Shown here: positions 12,611 to 24,320 of the stretch, piece by piece
Position numbering within the stretch: the first letter of the stretch is position 1
How the letters are laid out: each line of letters begins with the position of its first letter
NCBI GenBank assembly: GCA_008360975.2
Contig: CM039196.1
Span: 9,528,263 to 9,592,262, forward strand
DNA from: Lichenostomus cassidix
Taxonomy: Eukaryota > Chordata > Aves > Passeriformes > Meliphagidae
Length of the DNA stretch: 64,000 nt
Direction of reading: 5' to 3'
Notes under the pieces: generated by a model
Seen by the model: only the letters and a program-made list of their open reading frames with translations
Databases searched by the model: none
What the model was told of the DNA's origin: nothing
Program-made: the position numbers and the translations under genes

Positions 12611-15600
12611 CAGTATCTTTCAAAATAGCTTCCCTTCCTCCACCCTTAAAAATGCATGCTCTGTTTTTTGTCAGTAACAGCCTGCATCTGTGGCAAAAAA
12701 ACAATCAAACAAAAAACCCAACAAAAGCCAGTGCAACTGGAGACTGAAATATATTTAGACAGCTGTACCCAATTCCTACCACTATTGCTATGGTTTTATG
12801 GTATCCTGCTACAAGACTCACCTACCCTTTGTATAGCAGGTAAAGCAGTCTGTGATCCAGATACTGAGATCAGAGTGCTGCAGCCAGGGAAAGAGCTGAG
12901 GGATGATCCATGGGGACCTTCACAACTGCCATAGTGCGCCAATGTGAACACAGATGGCTGTCAGCACTTGGGCCCTTCAAACCTGCTGAGAAAACTGTGG
13001 AAAGGCACTGGGCCAAAAAGGACAAAGAATAGGTGCTGTTAGAGAGAACTCAGTGTGTGAAATTTCTTAAGTCAGTGACTGCCGAGAGTATTTGGTGCTA
13101 ATCTCTTAATGCTGGAGAAGTGTAGCAGCGCTGCTTCTCCCCAGTAAACAATAGGGCCCAGATTGCCCTCCCGAGGCCTCTGGCCTTTTATTACAGCCCA
13201 CACAGAAAGCTCATCTGAGAAAGCACTCTAAGTTAGTGGAGCAAACTCTGAACCAGTCTGAACCAGTTCAAATATCGCATATGGTTGTTTTGCTTCTGCA
13301 GACTTCCTTGTTAGTCCTTGGAGGCTGTGGCTGGCATTTACTTAGCAATAGCTCATGCTGTCAGACCAAAGGGGGAGGAGAAAGGCTCTCCTTGAGCATG
13401 TCAGCAGCACGATGCAACAGTGCCAGCAGTTACTCCTATCGCTCCTTTGTAGTCACTGTCTCTGTCTTGATTTGTGGTTATACCCAGCTCAGTTTCATAA
13501 ACTGAACATCTGATCCTTTTGTTGCAGCTCTGATGTTCTTTTATTACGTTCAAATTGTATCTAGGTTAGAAATGAAACATACTTGTTTCCAGCTCCTACC
13601 TCAGTGCTTACAGAAGGCTTTTTACAGGTGAGACCCACAGTTATTTTCATGATCAAGACAAAGGCAACCAAGAAATAAAAGCCCTGCTTTTGTTGGAGTT
13701 GCAAGTACTTAATAGTGTTCAGTAACATTTGATGCTTGCTTAAGTTTTTTAAGCTTAAGCACAAATTTCTCTAATATTCTGTTCATGGTAAATGAGGTCA
13801 CAGAATTTATTATCTGTATTCTCAAGCATTGCAATTTATGAAAGAAGCAGAAAATTGAGAAATACTAGTTTTGAGAAAAAACTGGAACAATTATTTTGGT
13901 TACCTAGGAAGAAGAAAAGGGAGGTTTTGGGAACATGATGTATGTCCTGATACAAGGAGGGCAATGGTCAGCTTTTTCCATTTAAAGCAATCCATGTTAA
14001 TTTGGCTAGGAAAGCTTACTCAGATTAGAAAACTCATTTTGTTTACTCCCCCCAGTGTCTTATTTAGTAAGATTAAGTAATAAAGCATGTTCGTTCTTGC
14101 ATAGGAGGTTAGATTAACTTTTGCCTGGCAAGCTCTGAACACACTTGGCTATGGCCAGAGAAGGAGGGTGGGTTTGATTTCTTCTTGCAGAGTCATTCCA
14201 GAGCTACACATCTGTGGCTGCCTCCCTTGGCAGTGCTATATGTTAGATTCCTTTTTTTTATTTTAAATCTCAAAACACTTTGGATTTTTCCACAGGTGAA
14301 AAAGTAGAACAAATAAACAAGAAAGAGCAGCTGACAGGAGAGAGACAAAGCAGACATTGTTCATTCTGGAACGTGTATAAAATAAACAGCAGAAAGGTAC
14401 CAGCTCACAAGCTGAAACTTGTTCACACTGAATTTAGGGAGGATGCTTAATGTCCCTTGTTCCTAAAAATAGTGTATATATTCTCCTGTGAAACGTTTGT
14501 GGACATGGGGATGTGTTGTGATACATGTATGTGTATATACCTACAGAATTCTAAGTACAAACTAACTTACTTATAGTTTGGGTAGTTTAAAACGAAGTCC
14601 TAGGAAATAATGTCATGTTTAATCTCTCTAAGTGCAGCAAGAAGAGCAAACCCATTCCCAAGCAGCAGAAAGAGCAATTGAATCTGCCTTTGACAGTTGC
14701 CACCTGGCATCATTATTGAACTTAACTCTGTGAAACTGCCAGGCATAAATCTTCCCTCATCCTGGAGAAAGCTAGAGATAAAAGAAAAAATACACTTAGA
14801 AGTCAGTTGTGGGAAAGACTTTGATCTTCACCCTTAATAAGAAGGTTTTTGCATTTCTCCTAGATTCCCCGTTGTCCTTCTGTGGACTAGAAACTCAAAT
14901 TGTTTGCTGGAACTTGGCTGGGTGTGATGAGAAGTGCAAATTTATCTTGTTACATAGTAGGAGAGAGAGCTGGGAAGGTCTGAGATTTGTTTCCACAGAG
15001 ATTACTGCAATTCTTGGATCAGTATGTACAGAAGGAGGTGCTTTCTGTGCTAGATGGCATGGAAGCATTAGTTAGTCTCATGAAATGAGTGAAAAGAAAT
15101 TAATTGTGCAGGTTGGCAGCCCATCTGCAAACAGTTTGGTACAGGCAGCACCTCTGGATGCATGTGTGGCCTTGCAGTTTCTGCTGAATGGAATTTGTCC
15201 CATAAAATCTGTGACGAAGAGCTATTACAAACAGGTGCCTTGATTCAATAGCCCTTATTAAAAATTCTTGCTGACTCCAGTTAGCCTTGCCTTCACAGAG
15301 AGTAACTAGAGAGCATCAGGAATGCAGTAACAGGGTGTCTGTACACACAATGAGCATAATGCCACAAAGGCTGCATCTTAGCTGGTGATGTCAGTCAGGA
15401 CTGGTGCATACAGTTGGTTTTTGGTTTCCTTGTTTAATTTTTTATGACCATTTTTTAAAAATCTGGCATTACTAAACTAAATTTTCAGTAGTGGTAAATC
15501 ATATTGGTAAAGTGTGAATCACACACAAATGTGTGCTATGGCCTGTGGTTTCATACGTGGTGGTAGTGCTGCTTAATTGACTGTTTCCTCATTACTCATC

Positions 15601-15914
15601 TGACATGCTGGTACATTTATATTTTTGTGGCTCCATTGTGGGCTGGGTGCAGCAGGTGACCTGGCTGTAAAGATGTTAAAGTGTTCATGACCTGGTGAAA
15701 AAGGAGCAAAAGTTGGGTTGGATCAGCACCTTGAGCAGGTTTGTTACACAAGTACCTTTAGAAACCTGACGGAGTACGCTGCCCAGATGGAAACATCTGG
15801 GAGTGGAAGGGGAAGACCACTGCTCCCGCCAGCACTGCCTTGAAAAGTGATTCATCAAACACTGAAGCAGCTTTCTGGCATAGAAATACTTCTTATGTGT
15901 TCAGTGGTTTCCAT

Positions 15915-16085
15915 GTGATTTCAAAGCACTTTAAAAGAAGGGAACTTCCCTGTCCTATTCTAGGAATGAAGGTTTGATTGTACCTCATGTAACAGAAAGG
16001 AAGGGAAAGCGCAAAGAAGTGAGGCAGGCAGATCAGCCAAGGTCAGGAAGAACTCTGTGGGAAAGCCAGAAATAGCACCTTGGGC
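15915..16085 (-). mobile_element. MIR-like ancient SINE fragment (reverse orientation)
   Basis: It shows CAAAGCACTTTAAAAG, GATTGTACCTCATGTAACAG, AAAGGAAGGGAAAGCGCAAA, GAAGTGAGGCAGGCAGATCA, GCCAAGGTCAGG and AGCCAGAAATAGCACC. All are in the order of a reverse MIR-family element. This is the best preserved of the MIR-like fragments here. Confidence 0.55.
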
Positions 16086-16996
16086 TGCAGGCTTGTGCCT
16101 TGGCTACAAACCCATCAGTTGGCCCAGGCTGCCTTTGCGAGCTCATTGTTCAACAGGACCAACTATTCAGTGGCTTGTTTTTCACTGGTGTAAAATAGAA
16201 ACATTGCTGAGGACTCCAGATGCTTGTGTACAGGCACTGGCACTTGCACTATCTGAATCCTTTGGCATGTTCAGAAACAGAAGTATCTGTTGCACCCGTG
16301 TGAAATGTCTGCAGAGGCTTTATCACAGTGGCTGAATGCCTGCAGTAGAATTACTATAAACCATCTTCATGCTGTTTACCTTGTTTTTTTCTATAAGCAG
16401 GCACAGCCCTTAGAGTAACTACATGGAGTCAAAGAAAAGTAATGGATTAGCAGAGGCGAGAATATAAGCCCCTTTAAGGTGGAGGTGCACAGCCTCCGTG
16501 GCCGTGTGTACCCGCCACAACATGGTAATTCTCCAGGGGAGATAGCAGCCTTAAGTCCCCGAAGATAAACACTTTCCCTGCCACAGGCAGCAGTTCAAGC
16601 GTAGTTCCGTGTGGGAAGCCTCCTTTTCTGGTTCAAGACTTTTCCTGCGACTGTAGGAGACAAGCCCAGGGACGCGGAGTTCCTCTGGAGCCAAACAGCC
16701 CCGCGGCACCGAGCATCCAGAGCCGCGCGCGGTCCCGGGGCGAAGGACCCTCTGCGGCAGCAGGTTCCCGGCTGCCCCGAGCCCTGCCCCGCGGCAGCCG
16801 CCCCTTCCCCTCCTGGGGGCGGGCGGCGGCAGCGGCAGCGTTAGGACCCGGCGGCGGCTGCGGGGCGGGGGGGGGAAGCGCAGCCCGGCGGTTGTTTACC
16901 GGGGAGGGGAGCGCCGGGGCAGGTCTCGCCGCGGCGCCGAGCGGAGCCGAGCTGCGCGGCCGGGCTGGCGGCGGCTCCTCGCCCTCCGCGCCGAGG

Positions 16997-17081
16997 ATGC
17001 TGCCCGGGGGCCCGCGGCGGGCGCTGGGCGCCGTGCTGCTGCTGGGCTCGCTGCTGCTGGGGGCCGCCCGCGGCGCCGAGG
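16997..17081 (+). CDS. PIK3IP1: PIK3IP1 exon 1: signal peptide
   Basis: Encodes residues 1-28 plus one base; starts MLPGGPRRALG and ends at a GTGAGT donor. The 5'UTR extends upstream for an unknown distance. Confidence 0.95.
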
Positions 17082-20000
17082 GTGAGTGCCGGCCCGGCTT
17101 TGTGGGGGACAAAGGCGAGTCTCGGGAGGGGGAACACCCCCGTGGGGAAGGGGGAGGCCGTGCTGGGGAGCGGCCCGGGGCGGCGGGGGCTGCCCGGGCC
17201 GCCCGCACGGCTCGGCTCGTCTCTCCGCAGAGTGCCTCCGCGGCAACGGCGCGTCCTACCGCGGCAGCCGGCAAGTGGCCTTCGGCGGCGCCCCGTGCCT
17301 CAACTGGCTGACGGTGCGGAGCGGCCCCGGCGCCGCGCTCCCGGCAGGTGGGTCCGGGTCCGGGGGACGCGGCGGGGGGCTGTCGGGGGAGTGGAGGGCG
17401 CCGGGGCCGCGCTGACGGCCCGCTGCTCCCCAGCAGTCGATGAGAACCACAACAGCTGCAGGAACCCGGACGGCGACACCGCGCCCTGGTGCTACATCCG
17501 AGGCGCTACCGGGGTGCCCGAGCGGCGACCCTGCGACATCGCCCAGTGCTCAGGTAAGAGCGGACCCCGCCGGCCCCCTTCTCTTCCTGCTCTCCCCAGA
17601 CTGCCTCCCACCGCGGGGGGCTGGGTTTGTCGCCAGGGTGGGGTCCCCCCTGCGCACAAACAACCCCGGGCTACGCCAGCACCTCCCCTGGGAACACCGC
17701 GTACCCGGGGCTCCCCTCCAGCCCCCGCTCGTGTGTGCACATCTGCCTTCCAGCTGTGCCTTACTCCGCCCCTAGAGCTTTTCCATTAGTGCCAGAAAAG
17801 GCCTGTGAAAAGCCCCCACTCCTCCATAATTCACTTATCATTATAGGACTCTAGCTCTGTTGCAAAAGGCTGAGGTCTGGACATCTAGGAGCTGCTGAGG
17901 TGTGGGTAGACTGTTACTGTGGGGCATATTATGGCTGACTAAAGAAGCTTCCTACTGCCAAAGGATTGCCAGTGGGAATTTGAGTATAGGGTGGAAGGGA
18001 AGAACTTGGAAAAAATGAGAACTAGAAGGGAGGACAGAAAGAAATGGAAAACCCTAAACACTGGGTTCGTGCTGGATAGTCACAGTGAGAAACAGTTTGC
18101 CAAAAGAACTGTAGTTGCAGCCTGTTTCAGGGAGAGGAGATGTCAGTGTTGACTGATGCCAGAGTAACCACTTGGGGTTTTTTGAGCTGTTTACTACTTT
18201 CTGAGCCCCGCAAGATTTACTCACACCACTGTCCCTTGAGATTGCTATCCTTGCATGTAAATACTTTTCCCACACACATACATCCTCCCCTTTTCTTCAC
18301 TTTGCTCTTTTTTTGCCTGCTTTTCCCTAAAGATGAAGCAAAAAAGTGTTCTGCTGCCAAGACCCTTACTCAAAACAGTCCTGCAGCTTTGGGATCAGAA
18401 GAGTTACCTGACTTTTCAGCCATTTGCATGTTTAATAGGTCTGATATTTTTGCATTTCGGAGTGAGCACCTTTTCATGGTAGTCAACTCCAACAGTACCC
18501 TTTCCTTCAGTTGCCCTGGCTGACCCTACGTGAAGTTACTGTGCAGGACCCTGATTTCCTGTCCCTAACTCCCTTCTGTACTTCCATTTCACATTCCACT
18601 GAGAACTCAAAATGGCTGCAGATAGAAAATCCACATTAAGTTATTGTCTGCTATGGGGCGAGATCCAGGTGGACTGATATTTCAGGTGTGGATGCTGTGA
18701 ATAGTATTTTCAAAAAGGAAGGCGTTTGGTGTAGAACAGGTGATAGATACCTACTTTACACTGTCACAGCTTTTAAAGTGCTACAGTGTCTATTTAAACT
18801 ATGTCATGAAAGAAGGGCCTACCTTGAAATCCTTTAATGCTGATGATAAAAAATAGCATTGATGAAAAACAGGACTGGGAAGAAAGCTGTGTTATGGATG
18901 TCCATCCTTTGTCTGGGCCTTGGCTGAGGAGGAACTTGTTGTCCTTAGTCAGTGGCTGTGCTGCTCATGCCATCGGAGTTTGGTACACGACTGCCAAGAG
19001 GGGCTGGGAAAGAATATCCCCAGGTTGTTTTCACACCAGCTGGAGTCTCCTATCAGACTTTTCTGTGTCAGGAAGATTGAGGCAGAAGAGAGATAAATAG
19101 GCTCCTGGGAGATTTGGGATGGAGATTCTCATAATCTTGTTCACGTCTGTTCAGCATGATTGAAGCTGCAGCCTGTATATCGATCTGTACACTAAATGAA
19201 GTCATTGTGCATCCCCTGGACTCATGCCCTGAACCTGGGTTTCATTCTGCTGTCTGACTTCTCCCATCTCTGGTGGTGCCTTGAGCTCTTAGTTAAAAAG
19301 ATTCATCTCAAAGGAAAGTGGGGGGAGGAATATATTTCTTGTCTACTTTCATAGCATTTCCGGCTACAGCTTAAGAGAGAATGAGTGTTTTTCAGTGTGC
19401 CTTGAAGGCAGTTCAGTGATACCAGTCTAGATCTGTTCCACTCACAAGGCACATGTTGTTTTGAAGTACTCAAAAGTGCTTGGTATGTTGCATATATTTT
19501 CTTTTTTTCCCCTCTCAACAGATGCTACCGCTACCACAGCCCCAGTCCCTTTGGCAGAAGTTGGTACTTCCCAGGAGGATGAGCAGGTGTTTGAACCAGC
19601 TGATACCTTGCCTTCCCGGAGTGAGGCAGCCGCAGTGCAGCCCGTCATTGGCATCAGTCAGAGAGTGCAGATGAACTCCAAAGAAAAGAAGGACTTAGGG
19701 ACACTAGGTACAAACCTGGGATCATGCAATGGATCCATTCCTGTAATTCTGGCAGGACAGACGTGTTTTGAGGCTCTGAAAGCAAAATTATACCTGGATC
19801 TGCTGCCTCAAATTCTGTCTTTTTTTTCCTCTTTTCACAGGTTATGTGCTGGGGCTGATCATGATGGTGATAATCATTGCCATCGGAGCTGGCATTGTCC
19901 TGGGATACATCTATAAGAGGTGAGTGGCTGTTCTTTGTTCAAAAGCTGGTGTATATAAGAGTGGGAACGCCTGAGAACCTGCAGACCCAAACAGATCCCC

Positions 20001-22136
20001 AAAGGAAAAGGGACAGAAGTATATATTTGGTTTTGGCACATTGAGCAAGTTTGCATGTCACACTGAGGAAGGAGCTATTGAAGAGTCAGTTCCACTCTTT
20101 TCCATTTCCCCTTCATCATTGCGATGTTCTGTCCCATTTAAAGTTTCAAATTGCCCTCTTCAATCTTTGGGGTTTTGTGTGTGCACGTGCACCTTAATTT
20201 GGCTTTTTCAGATGTATCCAGGGGAGTTGGATTTTATGGCAGAACTGGAAAGAGCAGATCCCAGGTGCCCTTACAGGAAGGTTCTTTTGATCAGAAAAAG
20301 AACAATCCTTCTAGCAGACCACCTGTTCTCCTGATTTCTCTAGTCTAACTTTAGAAGAAAAAAAATTGGCAAATTTTTTGCCATTCATGCATTGTATCCT
20401 ATGAAGCTGACTATCAAGTAGCACTTTTTTTTTTGGTCAAAGTTCATTTTAGCAAAGCTCCTGTATACTTTAAGGTCAGTTTTGATTTGTACTTCAGTTA
20501 CTATTTTTTCAGCCACTTCAGTGTGTTGGATGGACGTGTTTCTGTATCTCAGCAGCATTTGAGGGTAGTGGCAGTAGCAAGCTGCTTAGTTGTAAGAGAG
20601 AGGGCAGGATTAACAAATAGCAGTGATTGTCACTGCAGCAAGCAAAGGCCCAGGCTCCCTCCTCTGGGAGGGTTTGTTCTATGTTTTGGCTGTTTGACAG
20701 CGGTCTGACACAACCGAGCAGAAGGAGCCCTTTCCCAAGCTGGGACATGTCCTTATGTAAGTGTTTATAATAAATGCCGACAGAAAAAAAGCAGAGGGAG
20801 GAGTGTTACATAAGGGGCAAAACACAGAGTGCTGCTTGTCGAGGAATCTGATTTGAGGTGTCACTTCAGAAAATGCTCTCTTGTGTGCTGGCAGGAACGG
20901 CAGCCACTGCTGCATGCTTGTAGGCAGCTTTGAAAAGCAGCCAAAATGCTGACAGGAAACCCCAGCAGCTCTGCCTGAGCTCTGCCTGGTTGAGATCACG
21001 AGCCTCAGGAGGAATGAGTGGTGCCTGTCCCACCTCTCTCCTATCTTCAGCGGGAAGAAGCAATGGACCGATGTCGGGCTTTGTCCAAATGCAGCTTTGC
21101 TTCTCCAGTCAGAAAGCTCACAGCAGGGCTGTAGTGCAGGTTTACTGTCTCCCTCCTTGCCTTGATCTCAAAATTGCATGTGCAAGCTGGCAGGTTTGGG
21201 TAGTAGGTGTGGTGAGAAACCTTTAATGGCTTTAGTAGTTTTTGGTATACATAGCTTTTCTGGAGACAACATAATGCCAGATCCACTTTTAAAGCAAGGC
21301 AGTTCTTCCGCAGCACAAATTACAGAGGTGTTCCTTCCCTTAGCAACAGGCTGGAGACTGAGGTAGGTTTGAGGAGCTGCTTGTGGCATTAAGCTATTAT
21401 AGCTGCAGCAGCAGAAGGCAGGGCCAGCTCTGAAGTCAGCTTTAATACTTTCTGGGACAGCTTAATTTGCTGCAACAAAAGGCAGAAGCTGTCATCACCT
21501 CCAGTATTTGTTTCAGATGAAGCAGGTTACAGAAGCTCTTTTCCACAGCAGTGGCCTCTGCACTGTCTCACTTCTCCCCTGGGCCTGCACAGGGAGTGCT
21601 GTGGGACTGTAAAGGATAAGGAAACATATGGCAGCTCTGTGGTTTGAAGGAGGGGCCTGGCTTTGCAGTCATTTATCTGCAGCAATGGCAGTGAATAAGC
21701 CAGTTTGAGGGAGGGACAGACTTCACTTAGCTGCTTGTTTTTTAAAGACGCTCAGCTGGGGTCCTCTGCTTACAGTAGGGAGTATTTCTGACCCTTTGTA
21801 TGCAGCTGAAACCTCTATTTATCTTGAAGAGCAGAGTCCCTTCTTTACTATATCAGCTTTACTGAGACTCTCCCTCCAAGCAGCAGCCCTCACCCCATGT
21901 ACATGTTTTGGTTTTTGCTTTAATGCAGGGGGAAGGACCTGAAGGAGAAACACGAACAGAAGGTTTATGAGCGTGAAATGCAGCGCATCACGCTGCCCCT
22001 GTCAGCGTTCACCAACCCTGCCTGTGAGCTTGTGGATGAGAACACCATTGTGGTGCACACCAACCAGACACCTGTGGAGGACACACGGGATGGCAGTGGC
22101 CCCCTCATGGGGCAGGCAGGGACTCCTGGTGCCTGA
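16997..22136 (+). CDS. PIK3IP1: PIK3IP1, phosphoinositide-3-kinase-interacting protein 1 (complete)
   Basis: Single-pass membrane protein that binds and inhibits the p110 catalytic subunit of PI3-kinase (family knowledge). Coding exons: 16997-17081, 17231-17347, 17434-17553, 19522-19707, 19841-19919, 21929-22136. They give 264 residues; human has 263 as I recall. Signal peptide is about 1-26 (Leu-rich core VLLLGSLLLG). The kringle domain spans 30-106 with its six cysteines at C30, C51, C76, C87, C101 and C106 and the CLNWL and WCY signatures. A Ser/Thr/Glu-rich stalk follows, then a conserved juxtamembrane segment (AAAVQPVIGISQRV). The membrane helix is about 171-193. The cytoplasmic tail (EREMQRITLPLSAFTNP...MGQAGTPGA) is the p85-like region. 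The start has A at -3. All splice phases close and all introns are GT-AG. Confidence 0.97.
17231..17347 (+). CDS. PIK3IP1: PIK3IP1 exon 2: first half of kringle
   Basis: Encodes E29 to A67, including C30, C51 and the CLNWL motif. Introns 1 and 2 are only 149 and 86 bp, typical of compact avian GC-rich genes. Confidence 0.95.
17434..17553 (+). CDS. PIK3IP1: PIK3IP1 exon 3: second half of kringle (NAGNAG acceptor)
   Basis: Encodes residues 68-107, with C76, C87 (WCY), C101 and C106. The acceptor is CAGCAG, so splicing can start at 17434 or 17437, differing by one Ala codon in frame. I chose the upstream AG because it comes first after the pyrimidine tract. Confidence 0.9.
17554..19521 (+). other. 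PIK3IP1 intron 3
   Basis: GTAAGA donor to CTCTCAACAG acceptor. It leaves the CpG island at about 17.6 kb and becomes ordinary AT/GC-mixed sequence. No exon or repeat recognised. Confidence 0.85.
19522..19707 (+). CDS. PIK3IP1: PIK3IP1 exon 4: extracellular stalk
   Basis: Encodes about D108-L169, starting DATATTAPVPLAEV. The distal half (SEAAAVQPVIGISQRV, NSKEKKDLG) is the conserved juxtamembrane segment. The donor is GTACAA, weaker than the others. Confidence 0.95.
19841..19919 (+). CDS. PIK3IP1: PIK3IP1 exon 5: transmembrane helix
   Basis: Encodes the hydrophobic segment YVLGLIMMVIIIAIGAGIVL followed by GYIYK, then splits the codon of R196. Confidence 0.96.
19920..21928 (+). other. PIK3IP1 intron 5
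   Basis: GTGAGT donor to TTAATGCAG acceptor, 2 kb. The open frames within it show no recognisable domain. Confidence 0.85.
21929..22136 (+). CDS. PIK3IP1: PIK3IP1 exon 6: cytoplasmic p85-like tail and stop
   Basis: Encodes GKDLKEKHEQKVYEREMQRI onward to the terminal MGQAGTPGA and TGA at 22134-22136. Confidence 0.97.
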
Positions 22137-23550
22137 GCAGCTCAGGCAGCAGCGCTACAGGCTGAGCAAAGCCTCCAGCTTCCCACCGTGAGTGCAGGGG
22201 TTGCGTGTGTTCATTTCTATTTTGTTTTCTTTTCGATGAACGCCAAATGAAGGTGTTGCAGAGGAACAGAACAATGGGCTATTCATCACAATCTGTTTGA
22301 GGGACACCCTTCCATGCATGGTCAGCTGGGGACTGGTGTGGTGGACCCTGCTGCTTCCTCCCACCTATCTCCATGGCGTGCCAAGGAGCTGGGGGGGATG
22401 ATGGGCCAGGCGTACAACTGGCCACAGATCCCATAGTCCAGGGTGTGGTCTTGGCTTCCTCTTTTTCTGTTCTTTTCCTATTTAACGGTGTGCACTGTTA
22501 CTTAAGTTTCAGCCTGGAACCTCAGGAGAGAACAGTACTGCAGGGACTGAGGGGAGCTTCTTGTCAGACTTAGCTAGATAATTACACTGATTATAGTTCC
22601 TGCCTTCTTTGCTTTAGTGGCTGAGAGCTGGAAGCACTCTCCAGAATCCTGCTACTGGATCAGGTTTTTTTCCAAGGAAGAGTTTATTTGAGGGATGTCT
22701 TTGGCCAGAAGCAGTATGTTAGCCCTAGTGCCAGTTTGGAAAAGCTCTCCTCAAGCTCTTGACAAATCAAGGTCTTCCAGGGCTGAGGCCACTTCTCCAT
22801 TCCCCTGTGGTGCTACATGCATAGCCACAGTTGTAGGTGTCCAGGGGGTCTGTCTGTGCCTTCTGCTCACTTACACAGATCAGGAGAGCAAGGGCCAGCA
22901 GTATATAGTTGTGAAGAAAACAAACTGCCCTTCAGTTACTTATAGCAGGTTAAACACTGAGGATAGATAACATCCTCTTTTGAATTCCCTTGGCTTCCTA
23001 CAGAGCCAGTGCTGGACAGAGTGCCCAAGCTGTAGTGGTCACCCTGATCACAGTGCAGCAGTTCTGGCTCTAAGGGCAGAACAGGGCAGCTGTTTTGTAA
23101 GATACTGAAGTTCTGGCGTGGCTCCTGGCCCAGCCTCTGTCACACACTCAGCTTGTGCAGCAAGACTACTTACTTACAGAGCCTGGTCCTATTAGAGAGG
23201 TTTTGTAACAACTTTTATTAGCATTTAAGAGGGTTTGGAAGGGATGGTTGCTGCAGTGTCTCCCTAACGGCACCAAGGCAAGGCCATTTCAGGGAAACAT
23301 CTGTCCCCACTTCAGGGGATTCAAGCCATTCAAGTAAGTTTTCTAGCCATCTGCTTTATAGCTGTGGGCCTAATAGGGAGCAGCACTTGGCAGCAGGGGT
23401 TTTAGTGTTAATGTTTGATTCAGAAAAGGGAAATATTTTATTTTTAAATGCCTTTGAATACCATTTCTTTGTAAAATGTTTTAAATACCTCATTATGAGA
23501 AGGTGCAGACTGTGCTACCTTGTATTAAAGCTTAAAAAAAAAAATGCTCT
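22137..23550 (+). other. PIK3IP1: PIK3IP1 3' untranslated region
   Basis: About 1.4 kb from the stop to just past an ATTAAA hexamer at 23524-23529. The latter part is AT-rich, as expected for a 3'UTR. The end is inferred from the hexamer and the GT-rich segment after it. Confidence 0.65.
23524..23529 (+). terminator. candidate polyadenylation signal of PIK3IP1
   Basis: ATTAAA followed within 40 bases by a T/G-rich downstream element (GACCTGTGTGGACTGTGG). Confidence 0.6.
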
Positions 23551-24320
23551 GTAGACCTGTGTGGACTGTGGCTCATCTGTGCATTCCTCCTGCCAGAGCA
23601 GCAGCCTTTGCCTTGTTGCAGACTTTAAGGAGAAAGGAAGATGCCCCTTCAGTTTGCCAGACCCAAAGGTAAATCCCTACAAACAGTGCCTGCACTCACC
23701 AGCACTGACAAGGGCATGGAGCTTGTCTCCTTGCTGCCAGCAGCTGGTCTTGCACTGGGACACTGTTCTTGAAAAGCAGCTGTGGGGGTGTGAGCTGTGG
23801 GTGACTCAGCAGGTTGGCCCATGGGAACACACTCGTGGTTACAGCCCCTTCCTGCACCGACCTGGGTCAGTTCTGCTTTGGTGCTGCTCAGCAACAGCTC
23901 CATCTCTTGGGAAGTATGATGGAGACTAACCTGCTGTGCTCTCAGGAGGCACTGACAGAGCCAGCATTTTTGCTCAGTTGTTGTCTTAACAAGTGCCCCT
24001 TGAACTACAGATTTCAGAATAAGAGGTTTCCAAGAACAGGCTGTATTTTTATCCCTGGATTAGAAAAGGAAAATGGAGAAAGGCTCTGTGATCTGCTGAC
24101 TCCTGTCCACCCTTAAAAACCAACCAACCAACCAAGGAACAGAACTTAACACCTTCTTCCCTTTCCATCACTCCAGGTAAATAGTCCTAGAGGGCACTGC
24201 ACCGGGACTCTGCAGTTCTGTGAACGTGGCAGAGCCCACTGACTCAGAAAAGGTGTTCTACATGGCACCTCCTCTGGGCAGTTTTGATGTTGCCATTTTG
24301 TGACTACAATAGAAACCTGA
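23551..24320. other. tail-to-tail spacer between PIK3IP1 and LIMK2
   Basis: About 0.8 kb between the inferred polyadenylation sites of two convergent genes. No coding exon or known repeat is recognised. Confidence 0.55.

Larger units (their letters stand above)
5051..16600. other. intergenic spacer between PATZ1 and PIK3IP1
   Basis: There are 11.5 kb without a gene I can support. Every open frame is short, begins at random methionines, and lacks domain similarity or paired splice sites. I recognise several degraded MIR-like SINE remnants, an 18-bp tandem duplication at 7696-7731 and a hairpin at 8775-8805. Both flanking genes read on the + strand, so distal control elements of PIK3IP1 could lie here, but none can be named from sequence. 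Confidence 0.7.
16640..17600. promoter_or_regulatory. CpG-island promoter of PIK3IP1
   Basis: An abrupt shift to very GC-rich, CpG-dense sequence covers the 5'UTR, exons 1-3 and introns 1-2 of PIK3IP1. It includes GC-box-like G runs (GGGGCGGGG at about 16862-16870) just upstream of the first exon. No TATA box is placed near the start codon. No ATG was seen between about 16640 and the start codon at 16997. The transcription start is not determined. Confidence 0.85.

Noticed and set aside
16633..17274. 213-codon antisense open frame over the PIK3IP1 CpG island
   Set aside because: Pro/Ala/Arg-rich composition typical of CpG-island shadow frames, with no domain, and opposite to a well-supported gene.
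17082..17789. 235-codon frame containing the PIK3IP1 exon 3 peptide
   Set aside because: It reads through introns 1-3; the kringle segment in it is captured by the spliced model.
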